A stretch of 64,000 nucleotides of DNA from Lichtheimia corymbifera B2541 (GCA_000697475.1 JNEU01000841.1:32511-96510); one strand, 5' to 3'. Counted from the first letter of the stretch, positions 22,632 to 34,705 are shown. Notes: generated from the sequence alone by a model not told the origin. Translations and numbers: made by a program.

Positions 22632-24238
22632 TTCAAGGAAAGAAGAGTGGGTGAAATAGAGGGAGAGAAAAGTCAAGGGAAATCAAGCTCAACCTCGTGT
22701 TTGACAGGTGAATCCATCTATGCACGCACACACACATGGCCTCCTCCCCGACCTTGGTGAATCGTATCTTTTACACTATAAAAGCACCCTTATCATTGTA
22801 TCCATGCAACTTTTACCTTTCCTCTTTGGGCCTTGGCAACCATCTGTGAATCATCCCGCTTGCCTTAATCTAAAGCTGACGCAGGAGTACATAGCAACCA
22901 TTGGAGATCGAAGCTTCTCATATCGCTGCGACATTATGATCATGGCATATAGGTTTTTAATTACACCCACTGCCAAGATACGTGACGCCAAACCAAGGGC
23001 ATGCCGTCTCCCTTCGCTGGAAACACGGCTCAAATTAACATCCCATCACTACTGCACAATCAAAGTCTACAGTAATACCCAATACACATCAAGCTATTAG
23101 ACCCTCTAGATCGATACATCCCTGTATTCAAAAACCATAAAAGTGATATCTGCATATGTTGGATTAATGGTAGATCCCTCCCATGCTTTCTTTATGATGA
23201 TGATGATGATGATGACCAAACTTTTCTGTAACTTGGTCCCCTACTTGAAAAAGAATATACATTCCTACTGGCTATTTAAAACAACGATATAATGTTGGGA
23301 ACACATAAAAGAGCGATGTACAATAAAAAGCATTGATGCGCCGGATATCCCTTTTTGGGCATGATTTCCACTTTTGAGGTTGGATAAGGTAGCTGGATAT
23401 CTATCGAATTCATTCCCCAATGGTAGTATGAGCAGAATTGTCATTTTTAAACATGGCCTCTTTATTGTTGATGCCATTATTATAAACCATCCTTCATTTA
23501 TTGCATATGCTTGTGTTGTCTTGACGATGTAGATTGCAAGGATGATAATATTAGGTAGATTACAATCACGTCATTTTGCATGTGCATGGCAACTGATGAT
23601 ACAAGATTATCATTGCTTGATGATGATCCTAACCCTGGATACATCTTTCAACATCCGTGTCACCTTGCGTTCCTATGCATATGTATTAGCAGTTCAACAC
23701 GTGGTTAGCCTTGCAATTCTGGACTTGTCGAAAAAAAAATTACTTGGAGGACCGCTTTATCGCCGACAATCAATCTATTGTGCAAGTTGACTGCTTTGAT
23801 AAGTAATGCAAAAGGGGGCGGGCAATGCATTGCCCATCTCCGGTTGTTCGGATTTAACCACCAGTTGAAAGTTTATCCTTTGTTAATGTGAGTGCAATGC
23901 CAAATTTCCCCATTTGCATGCCGTTTATCTCGGTATTTGCCATTGTGTTGCAGATAAATCGGATGGCTCGGTAGGCATCCCGATAGTACAAAGACCACCA
24001 TGGCTTTGACAACTATCGTGGGAAAGTAAATGCTCGAGTTTCAGGAACCGCGATTTACAAGAGGAGCTCTTTGTGTCACGGTCTTTAAGAGAATACAAGT
24101 CAAAAGATAAGCGTAAATGTTGTAATGAATAAAAAGCCACCATCTATACCACGTTCATCTTTTTCCCGTCATCCTTCTCTCTTTTTCTTAATCAAATTCC
24201 TCATCACAGCCAATCTTTATTGACGTGTGTATGCAATA
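22632..24238. other. Intergenic, divergent promoter region
   Basis: About 1.6 kb between divergently transcribed GIM5 (-) and the ketopantoate-reductase-like gene (+). It contains a GAT repeat at about 23196-23213 and several A/T-rich patches. No coding exon found. Confidence 0.5.
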
Positions 24239-25243
24239 ATGCGGTTCCATATCTTAGGCACGGGTGCTATTGGTGGACATATTGCTTCTGTACTGCGACC
24301 TCGGACGCCAGTAACACTTTTACTTCGTTCCAAGAATGCTGTGCATGACTTTGAGCAACGTTATCGCAATACCATCACGTACACTCGCTCAGATAAAGGA
24401 CGTTCTGAAATTGTTGGCTTTGATGCTGAATCATTGCATGGCAATTATAACAATAACCCGATTGAAACATTGGTGGTGGCAACCAAGGCACAGCATGCCG
24501 TCGATGCTGTACGTTCAGTGCAACAACGTTTGACGCCACAAAGTACCCTTGTGCTGTTGCAAAATGGTATGGGTTTAGCCGAGGAGTTGTTGGAAACACT
24601 TTGGCCCAACAAGGTTAATACTACTACTGCTGCTGCTGCTGGAAATAATAGGCCTTCCTTTATTGTGGGTGTCAACCGTCATTCTGTGGAGCGAGTAAAG
24701 CCTTTTGATATAGTCCATTGTTCCGGATGGAATGACCCTGAAGGTGGTCTTATGCTGGGTGCGATGCCACATTCAAATCAAGCCCTCACCGATAAGGTGT
24801 GCAAGGTGTTTGCAGATATACCAGAGCTCAACACGCATATTTACGACTGGCAAGAATTACGGCGACGTATGATGCGTAAATTGGTAGTCAACGCAGGTCT
24901 CAATCCCATTGCTGCTATTCTCGAAAGTCGTAACGGCGAATTATTACATAATCCTAATGGCCAAGCCTTGCTCCGCGGTGTATGTGCCGAAGCTGCTCAA
25001 ATCCTCACTGAATTGAATGCCACAGCTGAAGAACTTGTTGAGCTTGTCCAAGGGATGCTAAAGACTGCCGCTGGTAACTATTGCTCTACTGTACAAGATA
25101 TGAAAGCCAAACGCCTCACCGAAGTCGATTATATCAATGGCTATCTCGTTCGCCTGGCCCGTGAGCGAAACATACCCGCACCAACGAATGAATTTCTTGT
25201 GCACATGGTCCATGCCAAAGAGCATATCCTTGGATCTAAATAG
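24239..25243 (+). CDS. Ketopantoate reductase-like protein (ApbA/PanE family)
   Basis: Single exon, 334 residues from the ATG at 24239 (MRFHILGTGAIGGHIASVLR). The N-terminal Rossmann domain has the dinucleotide motif GTGAIGG, then LVVATKAQHAVDAV and LLQNGMGLAEEL, all standard for PanE. The C-terminal helical domain carries RRRMMRKLVVNAGLNPIAAI, which includes the catalytic Lys/Asn region, and ends with TEVDYINGYLVRLARE, also typical. The enzyme would reduce 2-dehydropantoate to pantoate with NADPH in coenzyme A synthesis. Fungi carry several paralogues, some mitochondrial or of unknown substrate, so the exact substrate is uncertain. No clear targeting peptide is visible. Confidence 0.85.
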   Translation: MRFHILGTGAIGGHIASVLRPRTPVTLLLRSKNAVHDFEQRYRNTITYTRSDKGRSEIVGFDAESLHGNYNNNPIETLVVATKAQHAVDAVRSVQQRLTPQSTLVLLQNGMGLAEELLETLWPNKVNTTTAAAAGNNRPSFIVGVNRHSVERVKPFDIVHCSGWNDPEGGLMLGAMPHSNQALTDKVCKVFADIPELNTHIYDWQELRRRMMRKLVVNAGLNPIAAILESRNGELLHNPNGQALLRGVCAEAAQILTELNATAEELVELVQGMLKTAAGNYCSTVQDMKAKRLTEVDYINGYLVRLARERNIPAPTNEFLVHMVHAKEHILGSK

Positions 25244-25407
25244 AAAAAATTCAAAAACAACATCTAGATAATAAACATACATTGCATTTTCATCCCCCTT
25301 CAAGCTAATGAATCCTTCCCACCAACAATCTTCCCCAACAATATCGATACGTAAGCTTGGAATGGACAAATGGTATATCATGTTATATTACATCATGCTA
25401 CTATTAC

Positions 25408-26776
25408 TTAATACGTTAACATCAAGGGCTCCTTTTTCTTTCGCTCGGAAGCCTATTTCACATTTTAGTATACCATCCCAGCAGTGGTAGTGATATCGTG
25501 ATACATACCTCCCATCCTTTCCCATCATTAATCAGCATCCAATCGTATTCTTCATCATCTTGTGCGTCTAATCGCTTAAGCGCCTTGTCGAACAACGATA
25601 CACAAAAGGCATAATCGGGGTCCTCATCAAACTTCAACTTGCGGACGTAATGGAGATAAATGCTGAATTCCACTATAGCAAAAGGAATCAATGATTATCG
25701 TCTTATCCTCACTACCTATTATCTACCTGTGAACCCTGCGCACAATTGAGCAATGGACGTTTTCCTTTTGAGCTCTTCGATCCTTTCGTATTTTGCTTCT
25801 TGATTTGCTTCCTTGACACCTTGCCATGGCAATGATCCACGTAAAAGATAGAGCAGTACATAACCCAAGGATTCCAAATCATCACGACGTGATTGCTCTA
25901 ATCATCATCCATCAATTGGTATATCATTCATGTCACCTGTAGATGTATCTATTTACCTCCTCCTTCATGGGCATTGAGACTCATGTAACGAGCCGTTCCC
26001 GATATACATCCGCGTTCTCTGAAAGGGATATGTGCACCGGTCTTTTCATCACGATAGGGCTTGCTCATACCGAAATCAATCATGAACAACGCATTGGCAG
26101 TGTCAGTTTTGGGACGTCCAATGAGAAAATTGTCGGGCTTCACATCTCTGTAGATCAAGCCAAGATCGTGTACCACCTGGAGCAAGCGTAGCTATAAAGA
26201 ATCGGATCAATATACCGGTGTGTTGTACGATTCACATGCTAATCCTTACCATTCTTTTTGCAAGCATCGCCACTGTTTTTTGTGAGAATTGGTGATCACA
26301 AAGACCAAAGAGCTCATCGAGATTGGGGCCCAAAAGATCCATGACCATAATGTTGTATCCACCCTTGTGACCATAATAATAAACATTTGGAAATCCAGCT
26401 ACAGAAGGAAGAAAGCACATGAGTCATAAGATGAACCGTGGTTGAAATAAAGACTCTACCTGCTCCACCGAGCAAACGATAAATCCTGTATTCGTCTTGC
26501 AGTTGCTGTACACGGCAGTTGCCTGGTTCTAGCTTGATAGCAACAGGTTGGTTGGTCTCGACATTGACACCTATTTCCTGCATGAGCTCATTGACGTATG
26601 ACATGGTGCAGCATTCTACCTTCATGAAGTACACCAAAGCTTCCTGCACCTAAGCGGCTTTCCAGCTTGAATCGATCGTCGACCATGTCAGGTATTTCGA
26701 GGTGGTATTCTTCTTGGTGACCAAAATGGTGATTTTGACGGTCCTTGTGTGCCATATTAGAGTGTTGGTTCCCCAT
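25408..26776 (-). CDS. Casein kinase 1 family protein kinase, possibly N-myristoylated
   Basis: Seven exons sum to 1032 nt, 343 residues. The start at 26776 gives MGNQHS, matching the N-myristoylation pattern (Gly2, Ser6); an in-frame ATG at 26851 would bury it. The kinase core runs from residue ~35: glycine loop [17 protein letters not shown] lysine, the CK1-type catalytic loop [21 protein letters not shown], and the CK1 hallmark [14 protein letters not shown] in place of APE, followed by [21 protein letters not shown]. The last, 45-nt exon adds a short basic tail ([14 protein letters not shown]). Yeast Yck1/2 are anchored by C-terminal palmitoylation instead, and no Cys-Cys end is seen here. 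Fungal CK1 proteins act in vesicle traffic, morphogenesis or clock control; the specific role is unknown. Confidence 0.92.
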
Positions 26777-27153
26777 AAGTGGGTCTAGTTGAAGGGTAAA
26801 CGGTATGTCAAGTGAAAGAGACGCGCCTGATTTAGGCAAGTAGCCTCTCATCTCCTATGCATTGGCTGAGTATATGCGATCATTATTCCACTCACTCACT
26901 ATCCTACCTACCTACCAACTTATCCACCGTTGTCTTTTATTCCCTCATATCCTTATCACCCACCACGATAGAGAATGATAATGCTTGATTCAATAAAAGG
27001 CCTCCTTATCCATCCACCCATGCATTTCACACAATCATGCATATTACACTGCTCGAATAGTCTAATGTCGGAGAAGTGACCGCCATTGCTTTTTTTGTCT
27101 AACAAGTCAACACGCGTCTTGTTTTATTCTCTCTTCTCTTTTCCTTCTCTCAT
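26777..27153. other. Short divergent intergenic region
   Basis: About 380 bp between divergently transcribed CK1 (-) and the PIP-box gene (+). It contains CACTCACTC and CCTACCTACC short repeats and a TC-rich stretch just before the plus-strand start. It must hold both promoters. Confidence 0.5.
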
Positions 27154-27681
27154 ATGCAGAATACACGCCAGACCACACTTGACTTTTCAAAAGCATCTTC
27201 AGTGAAAAAACAAAAACAACCATCATCATCATCACCACCCACATCACATGAAAACCGAGACCGAGAAGCCGTTCATCGTGATTTTCAAAATGTATTAGAC
27301 CGAATACAAGATGCGATATCGGATACCACGGTAGAAGATGAAGACGATGAGGTGTGCATCATGTCGCAACATGACCCCAACAGTGACAACAAACGTCCTT
27401 CTTCCTATCTTACCACAATACCCAATCAAACCATCCATGACGATGACGATCAAGTACCCAGAATTCGACCACGTGAGACGACCCATCATCATCCCAAAAT
27501 GAGCGATGTCGTACAACGATTTCGACAAAACATGAAACCATCATCATCACGCACCACCACCACCACCACCGTTTCTCTTTTGAATGATCCCAATGTCTCT
27601 GTAAAGGAAGCGGAACAACGCATGTTGGAACGGATTCGAATGAAAAAGCGTAAAAAGAACGATCAAGTTTTTAATGAGTAA
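27154..27681 (+). CDS. Small disordered protein with N-terminal PIP box
   Basis: Single exon, 175 residues. Residues 6-11 read QTTLDF within TRQTTLDFSKASSVKKQK, a canonical PCNA-interacting (PIP) box (Q-x-x-h-x-a) with basic residues just C-terminal, as in high-affinity PIP peptides. The middle is acidic and Ser/Thr-rich. The end has a short helix (VKEAEQRMLERIRMKKRKK) that could be a nuclear signal or DNA-binding tail. The family is not recognised, but extreme N-terminal PIP boxes of this form occur in replication and repair proteins. PCNA binding is inferred. The stop overlaps the 3' end of the opposite-strand gene by 11 bp. Confidence 0.72.
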   Translation: MQNTRQTTLDFSKASSVKKQKQPSSSSPPTSHENRDREAVHRDFQNVLDRIQDAISDTTVEDEDDEVCIMSQHDPNSDNKRPSSYLTTIPNQTIHDDDDQVPRIRPRETTHHHPKMSDVVQRFRQNMKPSSSRTTTTTTVSLLNDPNVSVKEAEQRMLERIRMKKRKKNDQVFNE

Positions 27682-30107
27682 AGTGTTTACCAACGAGATG
27701 TGCCAATGACCCTGCTTTTACCAAATGTGATACTGTTTTGGTACGTTGTTTGGAGGCATAAAGTCGTATGAAAGGCTCAGCATTACCACTTGCACAAACA
27801 TCCCAATCATCGTCATTGTCTTGTTCTTCTTCTTCGTCATCATTGTCTATGGGTCGTGGAGCAGCAGGGGCCGGATGGATCAATATTTCACCGGTTGAGG
27901 AGGATGGCATCCCTGTGGTTGTGGTTGTGGTAGGCTCAACCAATTTTTCAAAGCTGTCGCTATATGCTTTCAATTGACGCCCTAGATCTGTTAAGGGTGC
28001 TTCTCGATTCAATGCCTCAGTCGTTAATAAAGATGGTTTGGTTGGCTGTTGTTGTTGCGGCGGGCTGCTTGATGATGATGATGATGATGACTATTACAAG
28101 TACCAATGTTAAAACAAAGACACACACACATACTATGTTTATTTACCTCTTTTTTGGGATCAATGACGCATTGATGGTATTGCATATCTTGAGAAGAAGC
28201 CACTTCAATCATCCAGAAATGTTCAAAGCTGCCTTGTATGAAACCAATCTCCTTGGCAAGCACCGATCGCAAAATACCAGGATCATTGCTGTTGGTGATG
28301 ATACTGGTATTGGCTGTACTACTACCACCACCACCCATGGTGGGTGATGAGAGAATACTGGAGCGTTGCTGATGAGGATGATGATGACTCCCACTGCTGA
28401 GACTCGTGCTACTATTTGTCATGGATGGCGATGCAATAGCGGCTGTCGTAAGTGCAGCTGGTATGGTGGGTTTCAATGCAGCAAGTGGACTTGTTGAAGT
28501 TGTTGTTGTTGTTGTGGGTGAAGCCAAGGAGCAAAGATAATGTACTTGTCGCAATGCAATAATGTCGCCATGTAGCACTGGACGACGTCTTCCAATTGCA
28601 ACATCCACGTTACGACTGGTATCAGCTGCTAAATCATCCTCGTATTCCAATCCTAAATTTTCCATTTCTATCGTCCACTGATGCTCATAGGATTGTCTAC
28701 CTTGGCCTATGGTCAGCAATTCAAGACTGCGTAAACGCTCAGCGGCAGCTGTTGGATGATGTTGATCTTGTGTCACATGCGATGCAGAGGTTACAGGGCT
28801 GCTGCGTGTGAGCAATTTCGTGGATGATCTGCTGTGCTGCTTGTCGTTTGTGTGACCTGTCGTAGTAGTAGTAGCAGGATACAAATAAACTCGGCTCCCA
28901 CATCGGATGTACCCCCCTGCATAATGAGCTTCCATGTCGATTCGTTTTTCATCAAAAGGCAAAGCCCAATCCAATCGCCATAAATATTGACTTTGTGTTG
29001 CCGCCATAGCTGCAAGTGGACATGTGGCAAAAAGGACAGTGGCACCAGACGATGCTGATAATGATGATGATGGAGAAGAAGAAGAAGTCTTGACGTTGGC
29101 TGTTGCTGTTGTAGCATGATGTGGCTGTGCCCGCCATGAAAGATAACCACCCGTAGATAAGCTGCGTAGTTTGATGGGACGATGACTAGGTATCCTATGC
29201 ACAAAGCTGTTGATCATCTCCAATACAATGTCACGTTGATTGGGTTGAAGAAATTCGTGTATTGGACGCAAATCACTGCGTTGGATAATCGTCCATGTAA
29301 GAGCAATATCCTTGAGCTGTGAATCAGTAGGACTATCTTGCTGCGATTGGTATTCTGGCTAATACCATTCTATTTAGCAAGTATCTTTGATACATACGTT
29401 GTATCAATATTGTTCATACCTTGTCCAACGCGTCTGGCACAAATATCCTCTAACTGTGCACTCGCTTCATCATACGCTTGTGCTTGCCGTAGTTCGTTGA
29501 GCCGATTAGGATTTGGGTTGGTTACGCTGTACGTATTTTTGAAATGGTGTCGTAGACCTTTTGGATATATTAGCGGCACGGCTGATGTAAAGCAAGCGGG
29601 TGAACCTTTCTTACCAAGCATAATTTTTCGTGGCCAAAGAAATCCAAATTCGTACCACACTCTGCATAAGCCTTGCCATGCACGAGCGGGATCTTTTGGC
29701 CAATGTTCAAGTACAGGGTCGAGTGCTTGCTGAAACTTGGCTGTAGGTTGCAAGATATCGCTCACTCGGAAATAGGCGTGTGTGTCGTAATACAACAGAT
29801 GGAATGTTTCTTCTTTGGGTTTTTCAGGGCGGTGGAATATCATGGCGCATTCAGCGAGTGCTTGCAGTGTTGAATCGTCATAAAGGTTACATAAAGCGGC
29901 TGATTCAACAAGATTTGCTGTCCATTCGCTTTGCGTGACTAATAGTGCAGCAGGCCGTTTTCCTTTGTCGACCAGTAGCTTGATCACTGGCATCGCCTTT
30001 AGCACAAAACATTTGTGCTTGGATATACGACCTGAAGGTAATATGCCATGCTGCCATTTGATTTGTTGCAAGATACGCTCATTTAGTTGCTTGTCGATCG
30101 TCACCAT
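27671..30107 (-). CDS. Large uncharacterised protein
   Basis: Exons 30107-29398, 29332-28147 and 28090-27671 join in frame and give 771 residues, or 752 if the 57-nt segment 29614-29558 is spliced. That segment has a perfect GTAAGA donor and an AG acceptor and is a multiple of three without a stop, so either is possible. The N-terminal ~250 residues are compact and helical (LNERILQQIKWQHGIL, AFGFLWPRKI-like region). The middle has beta-rich segments (LRSLSTGGYLSWRA, GGYIRCGSRVYLYPA, HGDIIALRQVHYLCSL) that faintly recall beta-trefoil MIR repeats, separated by long Ser/Thr linkers. The last exon begins with nine serines (TCA repeat) and has an acidic stretch before the end. No family is named with confidence. 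Confidence 0.65.
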
Positions 30108-30692
30108 GATATATATGAGCGAATGGGAAGAAAACAAAAGAAAGAATAAAAGAAACTTTTTTGTGAGCAAGGTGTCTGATGATCATCTGCCGGTGACTCT
30201 CTGTGCAACAAATGATCAGAGGAGAAGGGGGTGTAATGATAAATGGTTCCGTTTACATACCGACTCCCCAATCATCATTACCCACGGGCCACGGTCAGTG
30301 CACATTTCCCAACTTTGCTAGTATCAGACCCATCCATCCTCTTTTGGGGATACCTTTTTTGCTCAAGTAAAGGTGATGAAACTGTGCATCCCATTGAAAC
30401 ATCCAAGGAGGAGAAAAAAAAAGTGGTACAATGGAGATGGTCATACCAGTTGATCACACATACACAAACCCAAGATGTTGGATAAATGACAAGAAACTGT
30501 ATTAATGGATTGCTCATTATGCGTACAGTCTATATAATGCAGTAGTGAAGGGAGAAGGAACAACAAAATGAAATGCGAATGGATATACAAGAAGAGAAAA
30601 TAATGAGAATATCAAATCTAATAAGCGAAGGAGGAGGAGGACGGGATGTGGTGATGGAGGATGAGTATATGAGTAGTAGTAAGGAATACGCT

Positions 30693-32906
30693 TTAAGCCC
30701 AAACATCTTCTTGATAGCGGCCATCTTGTCGCAATTGAGAGACATAGTTGATAGCTTGATCATCTTCATATCCACCATATTGCTTGGCAAAGCCAGTAAT
30801 GGTTTGTTGGACATCCTTGGCCATACGCTTAGCGTCACCACAGATATATACATAAGCACCCTTGTTATGAATAAGATCCCACATCTCCTCGCCGTTCTCC
30901 TTGAGGCGGTCTTGAACATACACCTTTTTATCGGATTCACGTGAAAAGGCAGTGATGATACGAGATTGGTTGTCGTCACTGAGCTTGTCAAAGAGAGCGG
31001 GCCATTCGTTCTTGTAAAGGAAATCTTCTGAGGAGCGACGGCAACCAAAGTAAAGGATAGTGGGACCCACGTGCTTGTTGAGTTGCGTACGTTGATGGAC
31101 ACGTTCATGTACGAAACCACGGAAGGGTGCTACACCAGTACCAGGGCCAACCATAATGACGGGTTTGGTAGTATCGGCAGGCAACTTGAAAGTGGAGCGG
31201 CGAATGTGCACCGGTAACTTGGCAACGCGATTGGCATGGTCAAAGTATTGTCCATGGGGACCTTCAATAGCATATTGTGGTACATTGTCTTGATGCTTTG
31301 TGTCTTGAAGAGCAGCATGAACAGCCCACAAATAGTTGGTATTGACACCGAATACAGTGCGATCGGGTGTTGGTTCGGGATGATATTGAAGTGTCACAGC
31401 GGTTACACTGACGCGATCAGGGCTCTCACTTGACGAGGAAGAGATCGAATAATAGCGAGGCTGCAAACGACCAAAGCACTCAATCACCACCTCCGATGGC
31501 ACCTTGAACATATTCTCGACATTCTCCAATCCAGCCTTGCTGATAACGTATTCAAGAACTTCAGCCAAGTTGCGAACTGATTCTAAAACGGTCTTGCGAT
31601 GCTCATCCTTGTCATTGACCAAGGTCTGGAGTTGTGCAGCGACGTCGGGAGATTGGCAAAAAGGCACCAGCATTTGTAACACTTGGCGTGAAGGCAGTTG
31701 GCAAATGTCGAGGTAATGACGAAGCATGGCGTGGTAAGTGGTGGGTTGTGGGAAGGGAGCCTTTTTGACAGCCATATCATCGACAGCCTTGACTGAAATG
31801 ACTGTTTCAAGCTTCGTGTGCAAGCCAAGGATACGAGCCAAACGCATGATTTCGACTTCGTTGTTGCTTGGCCAGATAGCGATATGATCACCGGTTTCAT
31901 AAGTCATTCCTGAGCCAGCCATGTCTACTTCCAAGTGAAGGCAATGGCGATCTGAATCTGTCATCAAGTCTTGTGATACTGCCAAGGGGGCTGGATAGGG
32001 CTTGCGGGCATCCCATGCGACTTGTTCCTTTTCACCGAGTTCACCCAAATACACGTGCTTGTCGTTGCACCCATCAGTTAACTCTTGCACAGTGTACGAC
32101 GTATCAGGACCACTGCTCTCACTGGATGCATCTTCTCCTCCATCATCAATCATATCAGCCAACAAAGGCCAATGCGCTTCTTGCCATGCTTCAAAATCAT
32201 CTTCAAGAGACTTGTCATCGTCGCCTTGTCCGCGTTCACCAATCAATGTAGCACCAAGACCAGTCAGTTTTTCATCCACAAGTTTACCAACCCAATTGAA
32301 GTATGCGTATGAGCTGTTTCCCAATCCGAACATCAGATATCGGAGATTGCTTAAGGGTTGTTCGCTATCACTCTCTTGTGAAAACTTGGGTGCGTCGAGA
32401 AGATCCCAGAAGGCTTGTGCACTGTCGGTAGGCTCGCCCTCACCATACGTTGCCATGACAAAGATCGCCACGCCATCCTCAGGGAATTGATCCAATAGGC
32501 TCATGTCACAGTTCTCGATATCCAACACAAGGGCAGATACATTGAATCGCTTCTTGCATTCCTTGCCAAGGCGTTTAGCATAGTCTTCAGCAGTACCCGT
32601 TTGTGATCCATAAAAGATAGCCACTTTACGATTCTATATACATATATACATGATGAATGAGTAAACTTGCATTATATATATATATAAATATATCCATTTC
32701 TTTACCTGTTGTTTCATGATCTGAACAAAGTTCATTGTATTCTCCTCTTCTTGTTTTTGCATGGGTGGAGTAGGGGGTGGAGTGGGTTTTGTAGAGCTTC
32801 CGAAAAGATAACGGCTGGCAAGCCATGCCACAGTGCTTACACCAAGAGCACTTATTAATAGCATGACATGCTTGTTGTCTGTAGCAAAGGGGGTAGGTTT
32901 TGACAT
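30693..32906 (-). CDS. NADPH-cytochrome P450 reductase
   Basis: Two exons (32906-32706 and 32633-30693), 713 residues, the usual length. An N-terminal membrane anchor (VMLLISALGVSTVAWLASRY) holds it in the ER. The FMN domain shows FYGSQTGTAEDYAKRL, MATYGEGEPTDSAQAF and FGLGNSSYAYFN. The FAD domain has RYYSISSSS and GTGVAPFRGFVHER. The NADPH domain carries LYFGCRRSSEDFLY, GDAKRMAKDV, and the conserved C-terminal end YQEDVWA with the penultimate aromatic Trp that stacks on FAD. It supplies electrons to P450s such as sterol 14-demethylase. The 1.9-kb second exon has no intron, unusual in this window. Confidence 0.95.
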
Positions 32907-32961
32907 TGGGTAAAGGAAAGATGGGTAAAAACTGAACTCAGGAACACAAGTTTGTGTGCTC

Positions 32962-32971
32962 TATATATATA
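32962..32971 (-). promoter_or_regulatory. TATA box of the P450 reductase gene
   Basis: A run of alternating TA about 55-65 bp upstream of the start codon at 32906, read TATATATATA on the coding strand. Confidence 0.45.
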
Positions 32972-34217
32972 GTGTCTGTGGATGTATACCCAGCGGATTT
33001 TCCAAGGGCACGATTTTTTCCTTGTTCGAAAATCCTCATACCGGTTCTTTACGTTCCGATCCAATCATTTTGAATCATCCCTACGGGCATGCGGGCATGT
33101 CGTCCCATCCCTCCGGGATGATTCAATCTCACTTGTTTCTGATCTCTTTGAACAGAATACATTGGTGCATATTGTAAACAATGCTGACACGGCCCATAGA
33201 TCATCCCTTTTTTATTCTGCAAGTGCATGTTTCTGATCCATCATCCCCACTTTATAAAAGCTATCTCTCCAGCAAAAACAATCACTACGGAGGTGGTGCC
33301 AGCCTTTCTCTCTTTAGCTCCTCCACGTGTAATGTATGTGTGATCCCCCATTTCTGATGTTTCCTTGGTCAATGCGCAACAACTTGCCTTGGGGTATTTC
33401 CACCAAATATAATCAACTAATGCCAAGATCCGTAGCCACCTCAATGATACTACGCCACATTATACCGCGGCATCATGGTGTGCTAAGCCTCTTTGTAGTT
33501 ATCCATCCATGCCAGAACATCATGGTATACACAAGAAAGCGTGCAAGCGCCGTTATTATTTTGGTCGGCAATAACCTTTTCCCACGTGGTGATCTTTCTG
33601 GGCAAAGGAAGATCCGCTCATAAATTTTGACTCAAGGCCGCCGGATGAGCCCTGACGCACTTTTCGGCACTTTCGGAGCCATTCACCCGCTGCATCAAAA
33701 TCACGGCAAAATTGGGTGGCCGATCCCTTTGTCTCAGACATCACCACCATCATGGTTTACATTACGCCCGTATCCCTGTTGATTTGAAACGATGGCTTAC
33801 TCCATGATAAATCAGGTGAATCATTGTTAATCATAGCACTCTCATTGTAGTTTTGCTTTTTACTGCATTCACTTTTCTTAATCCTACATCATTCAGAAGA
33901 GATATACTGAGAGGTACCACCAGTTGCTCCAAGATGGAAGGTATATCGATTGTAAAGCTTCTATCATTTGGGAAATAGTGAATGGATGAACGTGAAGTCG
34001 GGCTTGATGCGTAGTCGCGTTCAAAGTATGCAGTTGGATCAAGATGGTTTACATAGTTGACAGGTTGCACAAGTGATGATCAGGGTAGCTGCCATGATAG
34101 AGTGTGTAAAACACGTAATTGGATGCTTCAATCGTTCAGGATGATAGCACCAGGCATCAAGATCAGGATGACAATGAATACAAAAGAACAAAGATCCGTT
34201 TTCCACGCATTGTATAT

Positions 34218-34262
34218 ATCCACATCCATATCCACATCCATATCCATATCCATATCCATATC
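34218..34262. repeat. CCATAT(C) hexanucleotide microsatellite
   Basis: Seven to eight imperfect CCATAT/CCACAT units in tandem, bordering the left end of the 3-kb inverted repeat. It is not mirrored at the right end. Confidence 0.75.
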
Positions 34263-34705
34263 GAACATAAGAATGCGTATGTATTGAGTCAAGTTGCTAC
34301 ACGTAAATAAAGCTGCTTCTATATGACGTCTATTTGCTATTCACGTGAAAGAGCTGTAAGGCGAGTTGCTGCAAGTAAAGACCACTGTTGGAGACAATGG
34401 AGTAAGACCTTGCTGATGGCAACTGTTGGATGAGTGCTTTTAACGATTGGTTGTGGTAGAATAGTGTACAAGAGATGCAGTGTCAAGGAGTGCGGGTGTT
34501 GCTGTAGTGGGGTGTGCACATGCCATGGACTTGCCATTCAACCAAAGGCTTTTAGATCAAGACAGCTACAGGATCGACATCATGGATTAAAACAGGACAA
34601 TCGTTCGCAGGTGGTAACTGTACTTGAATGGGGCAACAGTTGAGAATGGGAGGAAGAGGAAATAAAGTGGAAGTGGAAGAAGTGGGAAATTTAAAGAGGG
34701 CAGGC

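Larger units (their letters stand above)
32907..34274. other. Gene-poor flank of the palindrome
   Basis: No complete gene recognised. A stretch at about 33831-34079 on the minus strand is open and protein-like (HLDPTAYFERDYASSPTSRS, SILEQLVVPLSISLLNDV) but lacks an ATG and is preceded by a stop, so it may be an orphan or remnant exon. A hexanucleotide run based on CCATAT lies at about 34218-34262, immediately before the palindrome's left edge. Confidence 0.4.
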
